Below, piece after piece: positions 60,945 through 64,000 of a stretch of 64,000 nucleotides of DNA. The position numbers and the translations under genes are program-made. The number at the start of each line of letters is the position of its first letter. Position 1 is the stretch's first letter. Source of the DNA: Parietaria judaica (lineage: Eukaryota > Streptophyta > Magnoliopsida > Rosales > Urticaceae). The notes beneath the pieces were generated by a model. It was not told the DNA's origin and did not search any database. It worked only from the letters and a program-made list of their open reading frames with translations. The stretch spans positions 22,810,001-22,874,000 of the forward strand of contig OX940864.1 of assembly GCA_954871525.1 (NCBI GenBank), written 5' to 3'.

Positions 60945-60952
60945 TATAAATA
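60945..60952 (+). promoter_or_regulatory. LTR TATA box, copy 3
   Basis: Same context, in the third unit. It is closest to the R/U5 part of the LTR and so most likely to be the one used. Confidence 0.75.
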
Positions 60953-61092
60953 GAAGCTCCGGTTTCACTAAACGGTAACTCATTTTGAACTTATTCTCAC
61001 CTCGGGAACTCACCTAAAACTCTCTCTACCCTCAAATATCACTCTAATGTTGAGCGTCGAAGGTGAATCAGGGGGTACCCCCCCCCCCCCCC

Positions 61093-61336
61093 ACCCGGTT
61101 CTCCCTGACCTCGGGTGTTGTTTTGTCCAGGTTCTGAGAGCGAGAAATCACACTAGAGCGGAAGCCCTGGGGAAATTTCAGGTGTCGATTACGATCCCCT
61201 TGTTAGGACCTGCCACCCGGTTCTCCCTGACCTTGGGTGTTGTTTTGTCCAGGTTCTGAGAGCGAGAAATCACACTAGAGCGGAAGCCCTGGGGAAATTT
61301 CAGGTGTCGATTACGATCCCCCTGTTAGGACCTGTT
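61093..61336 (+). repeat. 122-bp tandem duplication in the 3' LTR
   Basis: ACCCGGTTCTCCCTGACC starts at 61093 and ACCCGGTTCTCCCTGACCT recurs at 61215. The copies differ by very few bases. A poly-C run (about 61079-61092) precedes the first. Confidence 0.9.
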
Positions 61337-61962
61337 CTACGTGGTGTTCGTGCTATCTCCCAGTCTATTATCTTTAGCAGATATACTGACTTTGCGGATA
61401 GACCGAAGACCCGTATCAGGCCCCACGATACAGGCCGAGGGATCTAAATCTCCGGGAATTATCCGAAGGTCTTAACACGGAGAGGTTCACATAGCGCGGA
61501 AGCCCTGAAGAAAATTCTGGTATGATCTAAGACCCTCCTTGCCAAGGTTCTAGATCCGTGAGGTGCTCATTCTATCCGTCAGTCTTGTATCTCTAGCAGA
61601 TATACTGACTACGCGGATAGACTGAGGACCCGGATCTGTCCCCGTGACGCCGGTCGAGGGTTTGGTCCACCAGGGTTCACTGGAAAGTCGATATTGTGAT
61701 CCCCCCTACACAGTGGTCAGGAATCCGTTTTTGGCGTCCCGAACCTGTAATCCGGGCCAGGCCAAGCCCTGGCCCTTTAGCGACAGGTAGTGGAGTTTGC
61801 CACGGATTTCTGGTCCTGAGTCAGTGGAGGGTCCGTTTGACTCGAAAGTCCAGGAGCCCAAGCCCGAGAGTCACAAAAGTCAACAATACGACATTGGGCC
61901 CGGCCCAACACGAGCAATTGGGCCGCTGAGTGTTTGAGGCATTTCTCTGCATCAACAACTAC

Positions 61963-62940
61963 CATGACAAATGGAACATATATGGAGTCTTCGTGACGAA
62001 GATATTACCAAAATTAAGCTTATAAGAGAGCATAAATATTAGCCTCAAATTAAACATATAAAATTATTGGCTAAAAGACTTATTATTGGGTAATGTTGAG
62101 CGACTTGACTGTTTTGTGATCAAGAATAATACACCTCTCATCGGCCATAGAAACAAACATATTACGATGTCTGCTACATTAGCGAAAAATAATTTCACCA
62201 AATATTAAATATACATGATGGTGGGTGAGACACAAACGTTATCTCCTATCTTGAAAACCGTTATCTCCTATCTTGAAAACCTATAAAATAAAAGCGAAAA
62301 ATAACTTTTCATAGAACAATTTTTTTACATAAAAAATATCAACACAAAATTTACTTACAATTTCGTTGGCTGGGAGCCGATTAATCCCTTTTGTCCGTTA
62401 TCTATCATGAGGTTGCAGAGCTAGCTAGTAAACGATATCATTGAGGGTCGAGAGGGTTTCGAATTGAAGGTGGAGAGGATCGGTGAGTTCATGTGCTCAG
62501 CAAATGAGAAGAAAAAAGAAAGAATCAAAATCAAAATAACAGATTAAATTTGCGCAGTGAAGGAACGAAGTATTAATATATATTATATATACACAATATT
62601 GGAAGACTACACAAATTAAAGTGAATATTTGTTAACGTATACATAGAAGGGCTTTTTAACTTCCATTGGCTTGTCCCTTATTTATGTTGTGTGTCCTTAA
62701 GAAATATTATTTAATTAACTCATGAATGGAGCAATAAGTATGGTCTCACATTACACGTTTTAGAATTGGCTTTTCATGTTATATAAAATAAATTATATTA
62801 ACATCAAAAACTTTAAAGACGTCTTTATAACTCATTTTTGTGTGATTTTTTTTAAAAGAAATTAAAAAATATAGAAAGAAAAAAAAATTCCCCTACGATG
62901 GTGGTGAAACTCTAAGAAAAAAGAGATTCTCAGTTCTTCC

Positions 62941-62980
<40 letters not shown>

Positions 62981-63590
62981 GATTTATGCTACGAGAAATA
63001 TTTTCTTATGATTAAATAAATAAATAATTATTTTATTTTAATCACTTTTATTAAATATAGCAAGTTATATAATTATATTGATAATTGTACAATATGCGAT
63101 TTTAAATAAATAAAGGTGGAGAAAATTAATTCCTTAACTCCTATTGGTTAATCTAACTTGATGAGGATTGTTGATGTGTCATTTTCTCTTCCCTTGGATT
63201 AGTCCATGCGAATTTTATAAGGAAAATGATAAAGGAATATTTCATTAAACCGACCTGCTAAGAGGGTGGTAGAGGCATTTTAAAGGATATCGGGGGGAAT
63301 AGAAATAGAACCTAGAAGGAAAGGGAAGAGCTCTTCCTTATATCTTATATATATAAGAGGCACGATTCCTGCTTAAAAAGAGGTCATCCCAAGGGAGTGC
63401 CCCTTTCCTTGCTTTTAAGTTAAGGATGGGTGATATTCTTTATACGTAAAGTATCATGTAGAATCAATTGAATAATCTTTGGTATTAATGAACCAATATT
63501 ATGCGCATAAAAAGCTTATCATATTGGTTGCCATTTTGCATTATAATTGGCAAGGAAATATTGGGCATTAATTCAATATTGATTGGAGAC
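61963..63590. other. AT-rich intergenic DNA
   Basis: No gene is seen. It contains an AT microsatellite (62946-62977). The stretch 63280-63410, with purine-rich parts and TTATATATATAAG, may be a retroelement remnant. Confidence 0.5.
62946..62977. repeat. (AT)n microsatellite
   Basis: An uninterrupted AT run. Confidence 0.9.
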
Positions 63591-63605
63591 ATGCACACTT
63601 CCTCT

Positions 63606-63613
63606 TATAAATA
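63606..63613 (+). promoter_or_regulatory. possible promoter of a transcript leaving the window
   Basis: TATAAATA lies in CTCTTATAAATAGACC and is followed by a leader-like, CT-rich stretch. Near 63878 the sequence reads ATGAATT|GTAAGTTTC, an ATG followed at once by a good splice donor. This could be the first exon of a gene, or the R/U5 part of an LTR; the window ends before either can be tested. Confidence 0.35.
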
Positions 63614-64000
63614 GACCATTTTTCCTCACTTTTTCACTCATAAAATTCGTGACCAACATCATAGAGAGAGAAATAAATTTTTATTCATTTGTGTGATTTT
63701 TAAGAGACGAAAACAAGTTGTAAAAGTTCCAAGTTTCTTCCTCTCTTGTTTATAAAAGAGCCCACCCTCTAAGTCTCATAAAATTCGTTAGGCATAACAT
63801 CGATTCTTTCGTGCTTGTTTGATTGAAGACGGAGGGACGACTCTTGAAGATTGACGAAGTTAATCCGTGAATAAATCATGAATTGTAAGTTTCTTCATCT
63901 TATAATTAGTTATACGATATGTTGTGTATTTATTAATGGTTATTTTACGTAGTAATTATTTTGCATGCATGATTAATCGTTTTAATCAATATGGTTAATA

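Larger units (their letters stand above)
59964..61070 (+). repeat. 369-bp unit in triplicate inside the 3' LTR
   Basis: GCCTCGGGACACTCCC starts at 59964, 60333 and 60702, exactly 369 bases apart. The first unit joins left-LTR-like sequence; the second and third begin after GAAGGTGAATCA. The copies are nearly identical. Each holds a TATA box, so the block is a promoter triplication. The repeated minus-strand open frames of about 84 residues are by-products. Confidence 0.95.
53960..61957 (+). mobile_element. non-autonomous LTR retrotransposon filled with tandem repeats
   Basis: Two related LTRs (53960-54791 and 59775-61957) end in GCATCAACA. The whole is flanked by ACTAC on both sides (53955-53959 and 61958-61962). 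A primer-binding site follows the left LTR and a purine-rich stretch with CTAGGGGG precedes the right one. The 5-kb interior has no gag, protease, reverse transcriptase or integrase; it is built from tandem repeats and low-complexity GA-rich DNA. This makes it a LARD-like element that must have used proteins of another retrotransposon. The left terminus (TATTAG rather than TG) is non-canonical. Confidence 0.88.
59775..61957 (+). repeat. 3' LTR (2183 bp, expanded)
   Basis: It starts TTTTAGGGGGTAATTTTG, aligned with TATTAGGGGGTAATTTG of the left LTR, and ends TCTGCATCAACA. The length difference from the 832-bp left LTR comes from a triplicated 369-bp block, a duplicated 122-bp block and sequence deleted from the left copy. 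Confidence 0.88.

Overview
This window looks like nuclear DNA from a flowering plant. The genes are split by AT-rich introns with GT-AG borders. One single-exon gene is very GC-rich at third codon positions, while the surrounding DNA is AT-rich. The window also carries several class I and class II plant transposon families. The contrast between the GC-rich DUF761 gene and the AT-rich golgin gene is a weak hint of a monocot; the species cannot be told from the sequence.

Host genes are few. (1) 5.5-6.2 kb, + strand: a small intronless DUF761 (Avr9/Cf-9 rapidly elicited protein 146-like) gene with a TATA box and a CT-rich leader. (2) 19.3-28.6 kb, + strand: a complete 21-exon golgin-84 (golgin candidate 1/2 type) gene. 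I could join the exons into one 709-residue reading frame, including one GC-AG intron and a C-terminal membrane anchor. (3) 29.9-30.5 kb: two adjoining truncated fragments, one of a WrbA/FQR1-like quinone reductase and one of the RPA70 N-terminus. They look like captured or transduplicated pieces. (4) 31.27-31.52 kb: a small secreted cysteine-rich peptide gene whose 3' end is tandemly duplicated (155 bp).

The rest is mostly mobile DNA. Three hAT transposons carry transposase genes. hAT-1 (8840-14040) has a perfect 8-bp target duplication, TGATCTCA. hAT-2 (about 44.5-48.96 kb) has unresolved ends. hAT-3 (48999-53535) has a perfect 8-bp duplication, CTAGCGAG. All three transposase genes carry frameshifts and/or stops. 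hAT-2 and hAT-3 encode only distantly similar proteins but share an almost identical block of about 310 bp in the equivalent intron. At least two short hAT MITEs (16790-17331, 35780-36345) and other MITE-like repeats are present.

LTR elements include a probable solo LTR at 2092-2534, a nested pair (39237-43328 with TSD ATAAA, interrupted by 39853-42593 with TSD TTACC), and a non-autonomous element at 53960-61957 (TSD ACTAC). The interior of that last element is nearly all tandem repeats. Its 3' LTR carries a triplicated 369-bp promoter unit, while its 5' LTR has lost the equivalent TATA region.

A striking array at 32.0-34.1 kb is made of a 20-bp unit containing the palindrome GTAACTNNAGTTAC. 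It ends in three copies of a 312-bp higher-order unit. No rRNA, tRNA, CRISPR array or organellar segment was recognised.
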